This document shows positions 22,037 through 28,583 of a stretch of DNA of 39,884 nt, piece by piece. The notes under the pieces were generated by a model. That model did not search any database, was not told where the DNA came from, and was given only the letters and a program-made list of their open reading frames with translations. The first letter of the stretch is position 1. Each line of letters opens with the position of its first letter. A program made the translations under genes and the position numbers. The stretch is taken from positions 1-39,884 of the IMG/VR virus record IMGVR_UViG_3300044655_000452; one strand, written 5' to 3'. Origin of the DNA: a virus.

Positions 22037-22279
22037 GTGTGGGTAGCGCAACGCCACGACGGGCGTTATTGGGCGGGGGAATACAAGTGGCTTGGCACGA
22101 CGTTCGTGCGCGACCTACACGCCGCATACGGTTGGGGTAGCCGGTCAGCTTGCGAGTGTGCGATTCGATCTACAGAATGGAATACAGCGAACTTTACGGT
22201 GGATACGGTGCTACCGGTGCGCGTGAACTACGGCGATCTAGTCGCCGATAAACCGCCACGACGCAACAAGTTCGCCTAA
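22037..22279 (+). CDS. Last plus-strand gene, unknown (80 aa)
   Basis: The protein begins VWVAQRHDGRYWAGEYKWLG and continues with aromatic and charged residues to CECAIRSTEWNTANFTV. The GTG at 22037 has no good ribosome site. The same frame is open back to the stop of the membrane-protein gene at 21982, so the true start is uncertain. In another frame, bases 21984-22046 read LFDGISYRATAYPDTCG before a stop, which looks equally protein-like. A frameshift between the two, programmed or from assembly, is possible. Its last 42 bases run opposite the minus-strand gene at 22238. Confidence 0.5.
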   Translation: MWVAQRHDGRYWAGEYKWLGTTFVRDLHAAYGWGSRSACECAIRSTEWNTANFTVDTVLPVRVNYGDLVADKPPRRNKFA

Positions 22280-22366
22280 CTCGATGTCGGTATAGTCGGC
22301 GAGTGGCGTATCGTTGTCGGCTAACGGGTCGGTGATGTCATCGAATAGCGACGGCTGCCAATTCAT
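22238..22366 (-). CDS. Small acidic protein at the end of the minus-strand block (42 aa)
   Basis: The 42-residue protein begins MNWQPSLFDD and is rich in Asp/Glu (DITDPLADNDTPLADYTDIE), ending LVASWRFIGD. The start overlaps the previous stop as ATGA, exactly as elsewhere in this block, which is the main support for it being real. It is the last minus-strand gene before the convergent plus-strand cassette. Its 3' end overlaps that of the plus-strand gene by 42 bases, tail to tail. Function is unknown. Confidence 0.6.
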   Translation of the reverse strand: MNWQPSLFDDITDPLADNDTPLADYTDIELGELVASWRFIGD

Positions 22367-22671
22367 ACGGCTTGCCATACCCTGATCGGTCTAGCGTGGC
22401 ACTCAGGCCTATTTGATGGCCGATACCGGTTCGTTGGTGCGATTAACCCTAAGCGTTTAACGGCGACCACTACCGCGCCGATTGCGCGTGGTTCGTGCGG
22501 GGTTGCGATACTTTGGCGTTCAAGTTCGCACCAAATGTCATCGGTAGTGAAGTCAAAACTGGTTGCTGCTATGTCTTGAACGATGTTTACGGCGTGTTGC
22601 CACCAGTCGGGGTCGGCATTTACGGCGACATCTACCAAAGCTTGATTGCGTAGTTGGGTGCCGGTGTTCAT
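22363..22671 (-). CDS. Conserved phage protein, possible winged-helix fold (102 aa)
   Basis: The protein has RNQALVDVAVNADPDWWQHA, then FTTDDIWCELERQ, PHEPRAIGAVVVAVKRLGLI and a C-terminal NRPECHARPIRVW. I recall proteins of this pattern ('ftxDDvWxxL...pxepRalGxvxxxaxrxGlixxt...s.r...HxrpvxvW') in many unrelated phages. The alternation suggests a winged-helix nucleic-acid-binding fold; the role is unknown. The frame opens upstream at 22722, but AAAGGA 9 bases before the ATG at 22671 and the domain start support this choice. Confidence 0.72.
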   Translation of the reverse strand: MNTGTQLRNQALVDVAVNADPDWWQHAVNIVQDIAATSFDFTTDDIWCELERQSIATPHEPRAIGAVVVAVKRLGLIAPTNRYRPSNRPECHARPIRVWQAV

Positions 22672-22805
22672 TTTGGTTTGTCCTTTGTGGTCATGGTTCG
22701 TGTTTGGTGGTTGTTTGCGCATGTCGGTGGTTCAGATAGTTTTATGTAGGTGGTGACGGTGTTGCCGCATGTTGGGCAGAGCCATTGTTGTATCGGTGTT
22801 CTCAT
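22668..22805 (-). CDS. Small zinc-ribbon protein (45 aa)
   Basis: CPTCG at residues 10-14 and CANNH at 29-33 form a Cys-x2-Cys...Cys-x3-His zinc-binding set, with a PPTC turn typical of tiny phage zinc ribbons. The N-terminus starts MRTPIQQW. It begins at an ATGA overlap with the methyltransferase stop and ends overlapping the next ATG by 4 bases. Probable nucleic-acid or protein binding; target unknown. Confidence 0.75.
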   Translation of the reverse strand: MRTPIQQWLCPTCGNTVTTYIKLSEPPTCANNHQTRTMTTKDKPK

Positions 22806-24424
22806 AGTTTAAGTAAATGTTTGGCAATCCATTGCGCTACTGGTGACGCTACGCCGTTGCCGCATTGTTTGTAGCGATTTGTGTCGGCTTGTTCGGTGCC
22901 GTCTGCTTTGTATCGGGTATGGTCATCAGGCCAGCCCATTAGTCGTTCGCACTCCAACGGTGTGAGTCGTCTGACTGCCATTGTTGGTTCGGCGTTGTGT
23001 ATTTGAATGTGCGGTTCATTGTCGCCACGTTTAGATTCTGCTCGAAGTGTCGGTACTGTGCCTTCCCATACTCCACCGTTGAGCCGTACCATTGTGCCAG
23101 GTTGAAACACGGTTGGTTCTTCTTGCGAAACTGCATGAACATCGGTGCTGGTGAGTGTGAACATCGGGTCGCCTTCTTCGGTGTGTCCTTTGCCTGCTGG
23201 CCCGTTGTGATCCTGTCTGCCGATCATGCTGCCTTGAATACCGTAAGCAACCGCTTGCGCACCTGTCTGGTCGATTGTGTACGCTGGTGAATGTTCGTCG
23301 CCTACACCTAAACCGTTCTGATGTTTTTCTATGTCTCGCCCATCTTGGATCGGGTAGGCAACTGATGGTGGTGCTTGTGATGATTTGAGTGTTGGTGCAA
23401 TGTTTTCGGTGACGTTTGCGTTGCTTCCGAACTGTGTGTCAAAGGCGAGCATCGGTGTGTTGCCACCACCAGTACCCATCTTCGCCGACAAGGTTTGTGT
23501 TACACCGTCGTTTGCTATTCGTGCGCCATCACGATACGAGTTCTCGAACACGATGGCTGTTGTGGCTCGAACATCGCCCTGGTCAAATGAGTTGAGTGTT
23601 GGGTTTACTGCGCCTTCTACCCATGTTTCGGAGTCATCTGCTGTTTGTGCGCGACTAGATTTCACGAACGGTTCTACTACACATTTGTTCTCACGAACAT
23701 ACTGGCTGCTAATCATCTTGGCATCCGAAGTATTTAGTGAACCAACTATGTCTGATCCGAGGATGCCACCATCTGTTCCAACGCTCGTTGCAGTCTTGCT
23801 GGTAGCACTTTTCCTCGCCGGTTTGCCCTTCGCAAGATGCCCTGGCAAGCTTTCGGCGACAGGTAATAACGTTTCTGGACATCGTTCGGCGAGGACAGGA
23901 TCGAAGATAGCGATGACGAACACGCGCCTTCGTCGTTGGGGTACTCCGAAGTATTGCGCATCCAAGACTGCCCATTCAATGACCATCGCGCCTGCTTCAG
24001 CCATTTCGTCAAGGATGATCCCGAAGTCAGCACCTCGGTTGGAGTTGAGTGCGCCGACGACGTTTTCCCAAATAGAGATTCGTGGATATTGTCCATTAGT
24101 TTCCTTTCGTAGTTCTTTGATGATGCGTATACCTTCGTGAAATAATCCTGATCGTTCGCCTTCTAATCCGCTGCGTTTGCCTGCGACCGATAGGTCTTGG
24201 CATGGTGAACCCCAAGCAACAACATCTATGACGGGTGCTTTGCTAAGGATGTGTTCACCTGTGAGCGTTGATACGTCATCCCATTTCGGGACATGCGGCC
24301 AATGCTTGTTGAGGATTGTGTTGGCGTGTTTGTCCCATTCGCATTGGAATACGGTTTCCATGCCTGCGTTTTCTAAACCCATGTCGAAGCCGCCGACACC
24401 GCTAAATAAACTTAAAACTTTCAT
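22802..24424 (-). CDS. DNA (cytosine-5) methyltransferase (540 aa)
   Basis: The enzyme transfers a methyl group from S-adenosylmethionine to C5 of cytosine in a DNA site. The motifs are complete: motif I SLFSGVGGFDMGL at 5-17, the catalytic GSPCQDLS at 72-79 (Cys75), motif VI ENV at 120-122, motif VIII QRRRR at 163-167 and the C-terminal QCGNGVASPV motif. A long variable section between about 190 and 470, full of Gly/Thr/Asp, is the target-recognition part and is longer than in typical enzymes. No restriction enzyme is adjacent, so it is an orphan that may protect phage DNA from host restriction. AAAGGGGC precedes the ATG. Confidence 0.92.
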   Translation of the reverse strand: MKVLSLFSGVGGFDMGLENAGMETVFQCEWDKHANTILNKHWPHVPKWDDVSTLTGEHILSKAPVIDVVAWGSPCQDLSVAGKRSGLEGERSGLFHEGIRIIKELRKETNGQYPRISIWENVVGALNSNRGADFGIILDEMAEAGAMVIEWAVLDAQYFGVPQRRRRVFVIAIFDPVLAERCPETLLPVAESLPGHLAKGKPARKSATSKTATSVGTDGGILGSDIVGSLNTSDAKMISSQYVRENKCVVEPFVKSSRAQTADDSETWVEGAVNPTLNSFDQGDVRATTAIVFENSYRDGARIANDGVTQTLSAKMGTGGGNTPMLAFDTQFGSNANVTENIAPTLKSSQAPPSVAYPIQDGRDIEKHQNGLGVGDEHSPAYTIDQTGAQAVAYGIQGSMIGRQDHNGPAGKGHTEEGDPMFTLTSTDVHAVSQEEPTVFQPGTMVRLNGGVWEGTVPTLRAESKRGDNEPHIQIHNAEPTMAVRRLTPLECERLMGWPDDHTRYKADGTEQADTNRYKQCGNGVASPVAQWIAKHLLKL

Positions 24425-24444
24425 GTTGCCCCTTTAATGTTTGG

Positions 24445-24708
24445 TTAGAACGGTTCTTCGTCAGCCAAGTTTACTTGTGCTGGTGCTGGTTTTGGTGCTG
24501 GTTTTGTTGTACTGACGTTCACGGTGCCTGTTGGTGTGAGTGACCATAGTTCTGCGTCATCGAATTTGGCGACACGTTTGCCGAGGATCACAGTCTTTGT
24601 GTCACCGGCTTTCGTTGTGACTTCGACTTCCATGTTTGGTTCGCCTGCGAACTCTTTGATGCGCACACCCCATGTGTCGTCTTTAAGTTTGTAGAATGAT
24701 GCTGACAT
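24445..24708 (-). CDS. Small protein with SSB-like acidic C-terminal tip (87 aa)
   Basis: Residues 1-62 look like a compact beta-barrel: FYKLKDDTWGVRI, VEVTTKAGDTKTVILGKRV. They are followed by a Pro/Ala/Lys linker (TTKPAPKPAPAQVN) and the tip LADEEPF. The layout of beta domain, flexible linker and acidic tip ending in Pro-Phe is that of single-stranded DNA-binding proteins, whose tip recruits partners (DDDIPF in E. coli). The domain is shorter than a normal OB fold of about 110 residues, so this is a suggestion. The neighbours are recombination genes. AAAGGCGG lies before the ATG. Confidence 0.55.
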   Translation of the reverse strand: MSASFYKLKDDTWGVRIKEFAGEPNMEVEVTTKAGDTKTVILGKRVAKFDDAELWSLTPTGTVNVSTTKPAPKPAPAQVNLADEEPF

Positions 24709-24755
24709 AAATGTTCCGCCTTTAAGATAGTTTTTTAGTGGGTTAATTATTTGGA

Positions 24756-24971
24756 TCAGAGTTCAATACCCTGGGCCATTGCTACTCTCATTCGTTCAAC
24801 CATTTGCATATAGATGGCGAGCTGTCGTTGAGATTCTGTTAACGCTGCTTCTAGTATTCGTGCTTCTGTTTTTAGGTCGTCGCGTTCTTCTCGTACACGA
24901 TCTAAACTGTTTTGCAAATCGTTGCATCGGGCATCCCACATCGCTAACTCTGCTGCCAATGTATCGGTCAT
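24756..24971 (-). CDS. Coiled-coil protein (71 aa)
   Basis: Almost the whole length is one heptad-patterned helix (ELAMWDARCNDLQNSLDRVR, then EERDDLKTEARILEAALTES). It starts at an ATGA overlap with WhiB. Such small coiled coils often act as oligomerisation partners or anti-host factors; no specific role can be inferred. The conserved position next to whiB makes a shared regulatory task possible. Confidence 0.65.
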   Translation of the reverse strand: MTDTLAAELAMWDARCNDLQNSLDRVREERDDLKTEARILEAALTESQRQLAIYMQMVERMRVAMAQGIEL

Positions 24972-25252
24972 AACCCCATCCTAGCCTTATATTTGCGGCT
25001 GTGTAAAGTTCTGCGACGATCCGACGATGACTTGCCACCCCAAACTCCGTACATGATTTCGTTGTCGAGCGCAAACTTTAAGCATCGTTCCCGCACCGGA
25101 CAGTTTGAGCAGAACTTTTTTGCTGCGCCGACAAGATGGCTTTCACCGATCTCAGGGAACCACGATATGCCGTCTTTGGTGTGGCATTTGGCGTTCTCCA
25201 TCCAGTCGGTGTTCTTGTCCATCAATTTGTATGAAGTAAGTATTTCTCCCAT
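24968..25252 (-). CDS. whiB: WhiB-family Fe-S transcription regulator (94 aa)
   Basis: WhiB proteins bind a [4Fe-4S] cluster through four cysteines and interact with the principal sigma factor of Actinobacteria. The cysteines are at residues 23, 48, 51 and 57 (C-x24-CxxC-x5-C, within FCSNCPVRERC), followed by YGVWGG at 68-73, the usual G[VI]WGG turn, and a basic tail SDRRRTLHSRKYK for DNA contact. The frame opens further up at 25360, inside the lysozyme-like gene. I choose the ATG at 25252, 4 bases after that gene's stop, with GGAAAG upstream. It probably redirects host transcription or competes with host WhiB proteins. Confidence 0.88.
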   Translation of the reverse strand: MGEILTSYKLMDKNTDWMENAKCHTKDGISWFPEIGESHLVGAAKKFCSNCPVRERCLKFALDNEIMYGVWGGKSSSDRRRTLHSRKYKARMGL

Positions 25253-25256
25253 AGCT

Positions 25257-25772
25257 TCACTTTCCCCAGGGTGTGAACCCGTTTCCGTTGGTTTTTTGGG
25301 CGTAGTCATAGATTGCTTTGGCTGATCTAAGGTTTGTTTGCGGATCGAATAAGTCTTCACAATACTGGATTAAACCTAATGTTTGCAAGTATCCGGCAGG
25401 ATAGTAGCGGGTTGGTTTGCACCATGACCTGTCGTTGATTTGGGTTAGGCCAAGATCGGTTGACCCGTCGGCGTTCAGGGTGGTGTTGTGGGCCAGTTTC
25501 AGGCACCGTGATTCGCGGTGAATGATTTGGTCTAGGGTGCGGAGTTGGTCGGGTTGCCAGCCTGCTGTCAGGGCTACATCCCACCATTGGGGGCATAGGG
25601 CTTTGGTTTTGGTGTTGGCGGCAGGGTCACGCCAGACGCGCTGTATTGCGTTCTGTGCGACGATAACCGTCGGTGCTGTGTTCACCACAGGGGGTGTTTC
25701 GGCGAGGCTTGTGACACCCCCAACCGTGAAACTTACCGTGAGTACGGCAAATAGCCGTGATAGTGCATCCAT
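25257..25772 (-). CDS. Secreted lysozyme/transglycosylase-like enzyme (171 aa)
   Basis: A signal peptide or membrane anchor spans residues about 5-24 (SRLFAVLTVSFTVGGVTSLA). The domain from 58 on carries HRESRC with the probable catalytic Glu87 and STDLGLTQINDRSW at 104-117, the typical 'DxGLxQIN' of lytic transglycosylase/lysozyme folds. It should cut the glycan strand of peptidoglycan. It lies far from the M15 peptidase lysis group, inside the DNA-metabolism cluster, which is unusual. It may be carried in the virion or act in a separate step. GGGAG before the ATG. Confidence 0.78.
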   Translation of the reverse strand: MDALSRLFAVLTVSFTVGGVTSLAETPPVVNTAPTVIVAQNAIQRVWRDPAANTKTKALCPQWWDVALTAGWQPDQLRTLDQIIHRESRCLKLAHNTTLNADGSTDLGLTQINDRSWCKPTRYYPAGYLQTLGLIQYCEDLFDPQTNLRSAKAIYDYAQKTNGNGFTPWGK

Positions 25773-25810
25773 TTTGTTCTCCCTTTACCTTAGTTGATTC
25801 GGTTTAACCC

Positions 25811-26266
25811 TTACCGTATAAGGGCTATCAGTTCTGCGAACTCGTTGAGTGTCATCAACACTATCCCATCAGAGTTACCTTCAGGCATAGCGATCATAGC
25901 GAACGGTCTGATATCTCCCAACGCTTTCGAAGCATCCGATTGCTGTTTCGCTGACCGAAACCTTGTCTCGATAGGGCCAACTTGCGCACCGGCTTTAACT
26001 TCAACGCGAAATAGACCGCCCCAATGTTCTTCATGCCGAGAACCTGCGTTACCTGTCGCAGATAATCCCAGCTTGCGTCGGGCATGTCGGGCTTTAGCAT
26101 CACCTTTAGTTCGATTCCTTTTCCCCCTAGCCGCAGGATCGTTACATCCACGGACCCGTCGCTTACCGTCACGAGATGGGCGAGTGAGCAGCCCGAACTT
26201 CGGACATTCAGGTAGGTTGCATTTGTCTCGGTTGCCTTGACATTCACCTTTGCGTTCATCGGTCAT
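25811..26266 (-). CDS. Nuclease candidate with N-terminal Cys cluster (151 aa)
   Basis: The N-terminal 45 residues are basic with Cys at 9, 16, 21 and 41, a possible zinc site. The C-terminal part has HEEHWGGLFRVEVKAGAQVG, where E-x-K in RVEVKAG fits the core of PD-(D/E)xK nucleases, followed by RFRSAKQQSDASKALGDIRPFAMIAMP. A Holliday-junction resolvase-like or repair nuclease role would suit the neighbours (annealing protein and exonuclease), but homology is not certain. It is coupled to the upstream gene by ATGA. Confidence 0.55.
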   Translation of the reverse strand: MTDERKGECQGNRDKCNLPECPKFGLLTRPSRDGKRRVRGCNDPAARGKRNRTKGDAKARHARRKLGLSATGNAGSRHEEHWGGLFRVEVKAGAQVGPIETRFRSAKQQSDASKALGDIRPFAMIAMPEGNSDGIVLMTLNEFAELIALIR

Positions 26267-27129
26267 CGAGGGTCTAGGGTTTCAATAAGTTCCCAGACCT
26301 CACCTTTTGTCATCTCGTTCAAGTCATGTAAAGGATGCTTCACCGAACCGACAGCCAACTCCAGTTTGGATTCCGGTGTGTCAAAACCTTTAGCGAACAT
26401 CAATGCTTTAAGTTTGCCAACCTGTGCCGCTGTTGCCCTGGTGTTAAGGTCTTTCGGTTTAATGTTCGGTGAATGTACCGCTTCGACAGGCGTTGCGTTA
26501 AACAAGGCGACGACTGCTTCTTCGGCTTCCAAGTTTGACAACGGAATATCTGTCGGCTTTGGTGCCGGTGCGTCTTTCATTTTCTTGAACGTGTCACGCA
26601 ACTTAGCCATGTCTGTGTCTTTCAATCCGACAAGTAGTACGCCTGCTTCTTTGGCGACCAGGTTCGGGTCAAGGTTCGCTTCTTTGCAAGCTGTTTTGAA
26701 TCGGTCAATGTTTTCTTGGCTGACAACACCGGCAGGTTTCGGTGCCGCAACAGGGTGTTCTTCCCACTCTGACTTGGACCAGAGTGATAAGCAGATCCCG
26801 AAACGCATAGATGCGTTACGCAAGAAGTCGCCGACAAGTTCTTTGTCTAAGTCAGGTTTGTCTGAACGTACCGAACCGACACCCAACATTGTTTTGCCGA
26901 GGATAGTTAAATGTCCCCACATGGTTGCCATGCCGTTTGTTTCGGTGATCGCTGGTCTGCCGTTCACAAACTCGACAGGCGACCAGTTCCACATCGGATC
27001 AATGTCGATGAGGATGCGGTTGATTTCTGCGTGACCCACGAAGTCGAGCGTGATGCCGCCTCGCGGTAGTTTCCCGACGATAGACGGATCAGGTACCCCG
27101 TATGCGCTGATGATTTCTTTTAGTTCCAT
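26263..27129 (-). CDS. ERF/Rad52-like single-strand annealing protein (288 aa)
   Basis: This recombinase promotes annealing of complementary single strands. The N-terminal domain has LDFVGHAEINRILIDIDPMWNWSP at 28-51, TMWGHLTILGKTMLGVGS, and DKELVGDFLRNASMRFGICLSLWSK at about 94-118, a pattern I associate with ERF/Rad52-like phage annealing proteins ('yvghaxvtxxLxxvDPxWxWxP', then 'KexxgDaxRnAamrFGvaLxLWsK'). The C-terminal half is a helical, charged tail (ATAAQVGKLKALMFAKGF). The gene directly follows the YqaJ-type exonuclease, the usual red-type pair. AAAGGAG before the ATG. Confidence 0.75.
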   Translation of the reverse strand: MELKEIISAYGVPDPSIVGKLPRGGITLDFVGHAEINRILIDIDPMWNWSPVEFVNGRPAITETNGMATMWGHLTILGKTMLGVGSVRSDKPDLDKELVGDFLRNASMRFGICLSLWSKSEWEEHPVAAPKPAGVVSQENIDRFKTACKEANLDPNLVAKEAGVLLVGLKDTDMAKLRDTFKKMKDAPAPKPTDIPLSNLEAEEAVVALFNATPVEAVHSPNIKPKDLNTRATAAQVGKLKALMFAKGFDTPESKLELAVGSVKHPLHDLNEMTKGEVWELIETLDPR

Positions 27130-27131
27130 TG

Positions 27132-28091
27132 TTATTCTCCTTTGGTTGTCACACGGAATGTGCGAATGGTTGATGTTTTCTTATACTTCTCTACTAACGC
27201 AGGGTGTTCTTGTTCTAGTTTCTTTTGATCTAACGATGTGCGTGTCGAAGTTTTCCAAGTGCAAGCCAACTTGTTTCCCAACGTGGCGTACTCTGCTTCT
27301 CCCATGATCGCACAAATTTCTGCTTTCAATTTATCTTCGTGGTCTTCTAGTTCTTTCATCTGTGTCTTAATCTTTTTAAGATAAACAAAATGTTCTTTGA
27401 TGTTTGCCGGTAAATCAACTGTCGTATCTTGGCCTTGCGGATATATGTTCGAGATGTGACGGTACTCGTACTCTGCACCGTCAGGCAACATCCCTAAATC
27501 AATCGCTGCCAAAAACTTTCGGCAAGCATCAATGTGTAACTGTTTCTCATCCGAAGAAACCTTCTGCACATGATGATGCAAGTCCAGGTCTGAGTCAAAG
27601 ATTGCCCAATCAACACTAAACACGTTCGCACAGATCGCCTGCTGTACACCCTGCCAATACCAGTAGTCAGGCAGTTTGCCAGTCCAACGTTTCTTAGTGG
27701 TCTTAACCTCGATCACTTGGCGTAAGTCAGGTTCATCCATGCTTAACGCGTCGAGTGTTGCCATGAGTCGTACGCCGTCTTCTTCGTAGCAGTACAGCAC
27801 GTCTGGTGTGTACAAAACTTTGTTCAGTTTGTCTGCCGCCCATTTGATGAGTGTCGGTTCAAGCCGGTTGCCTCTGTCCATAGCGGCGTTCGGTGCTTCA
27901 GGTTGTGGTGGTTGCGCAGCCAATAGTTCTGTTGCCAGGTCTGCTGCGGTTTTGAACGGGTGCGCCCCGTGAACTACAGCTGCTACTGATGCGGTGATTT
28001 GTGGTTCACCTAACCCGTTTTTCCATCGGGCTTTCAACCATTCGGTTGTGCCGTGTTCAGGTTTCGGTCTTGTGTACCAATTCTTTTTCAT
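27132..28091 (-). CDS. YqaJ/lambda-exonuclease-type recombination nuclease (319 aa)
   Basis: The enzyme should resect double-stranded DNA ends for the annealing protein downstream. The PD-(D/E)xK core is visible: GNRLEP (Glu78), MATLDAL (Asp114), VIEVKTTKKRW (Glu128, Lys130) and the helix YWYWQGVQQAICAN with the conserved Gln. The N-terminus GTTEWLKARWKNGLG is the 'W...R..giGaS' start of the family. The C-terminal 100 residues are helical. Length is normal for the group. AAAGGGGAG precedes the ATG, and the two genes are only 2 bases apart. Confidence 0.88.
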   Translation of the reverse strand: MKKNWYTRPKPEHGTTEWLKARWKNGLGEPQITASVAAVVHGAHPFKTAADLATELLAAQPPQPEAPNAAMDRGNRLEPTLIKWAADKLNKVLYTPDVLYCYEEDGVRLMATLDALSMDEPDLRQVIEVKTTKKRWTGKLPDYWYWQGVQQAICANVFSVDWAIFDSDLDLHHHVQKVSSDEKQLHIDACRKFLAAIDLGMLPDGAEYEYRHISNIYPQGQDTTVDLPANIKEHFVYLKKIKTQMKELEDHEDKLKAEICAIMGEAEYATLGNKLACTWKTSTRTSLDQKKLEQEHPALVEKYKKTSTIRTFRVTTKGE

Positions 28092-28113
28092 AACTCCCCT
28101 TTGTTTGATTTAC

Positions 28114-28416
28114 TTAAAGCATACGGGCAGGGTGTTGCAAAGTCAAATCAATTTTTGCTTGATCCAAAACTTTCACGTTCTGCACCATAGACACAGGGAT
28201 ATGTGTGACCATCCCTATAGTTTTAAGGTTCGGTACCTCGTCAGGCATGTATGAACCGGTGATCGAAATGTATCCTGGCAGGCAGTCAGGCCATAGGAAA
28301 CCTACCGACACAACATGGCAGGCTTCAGGTTTATAGGTTTCTATTTCAATCCAACCGTTATCGGAATCGTATGCGTCTATCCAATGAACTGACACAAGCG
28401 ACCACGGGCAAGACAT
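28114..28416 (-). CDS. Conserved small phage protein (100 aa)
   Basis: The protein has VHWIDAYDSDNGWIEIE at residues 10-26, CHVVSVGFLWPDCLPGYISITG, and a C-terminal GMVTHIPVSMVQNVKVL. This order ('ihWvDa..dxGW', then 'svGwl', then 'xxIPxgmixxxxxL') is familiar from phages of many hosts, without known function. The start overlaps the preceding stop as TAATG. It might be an adaptor for a nucleic-acid enzyme by position only. Confidence 0.75.
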   Translation of the reverse strand: MSCPWSLVSVHWIDAYDSDNGWIEIETYKPEACHVVSVGFLWPDCLPGYISITGSYMPDEVPNLKTIGMVTHIPVSMVQNVKVLDQAKIDLTLQHPARML

Positions 28417-28583
28417 TAGTTTTCTTTCGGCATGTATTCGTATGATGCGTAACTCATCGACAGTATGCGCCCGTCACGTGCTATACCGATCCACGTCGGG
28501 GCATCCGGATCGCAGAGACATCCGACCACTTTTGTCTCATCATGGATAACCATGCCGTCACAATGCTGGCAACAGATTCTCAT
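28416..28583 (-). CDS. Tiny Cys-rich protein (55 aa)
   Basis: The 55-residue protein has CCQHC at 4-8 and CLCDP at 22-26, a possible zinc site, followed by a strand-rich PTWIGIARDGRILSMSYASY. It begins at an ATGA overlap with the metallophosphoesterase stop and ends at a TAATG with the next gene. That phasing on both sides is the main support. Function is unknown. Confidence 0.65.
   Translation of the reverse strand: MRICCQHCDGMVIHDETKVVGCLCDPDAPTWIGIARDGRILSMSYASYEYMPKEN

Noticed and set aside
23385-24140. 251-codon plus-strand frame opposite the methyltransferase
   Set aside because: It is antisense to a gene with complete catalytic motifs and has no ribosome site or recognisable domain.
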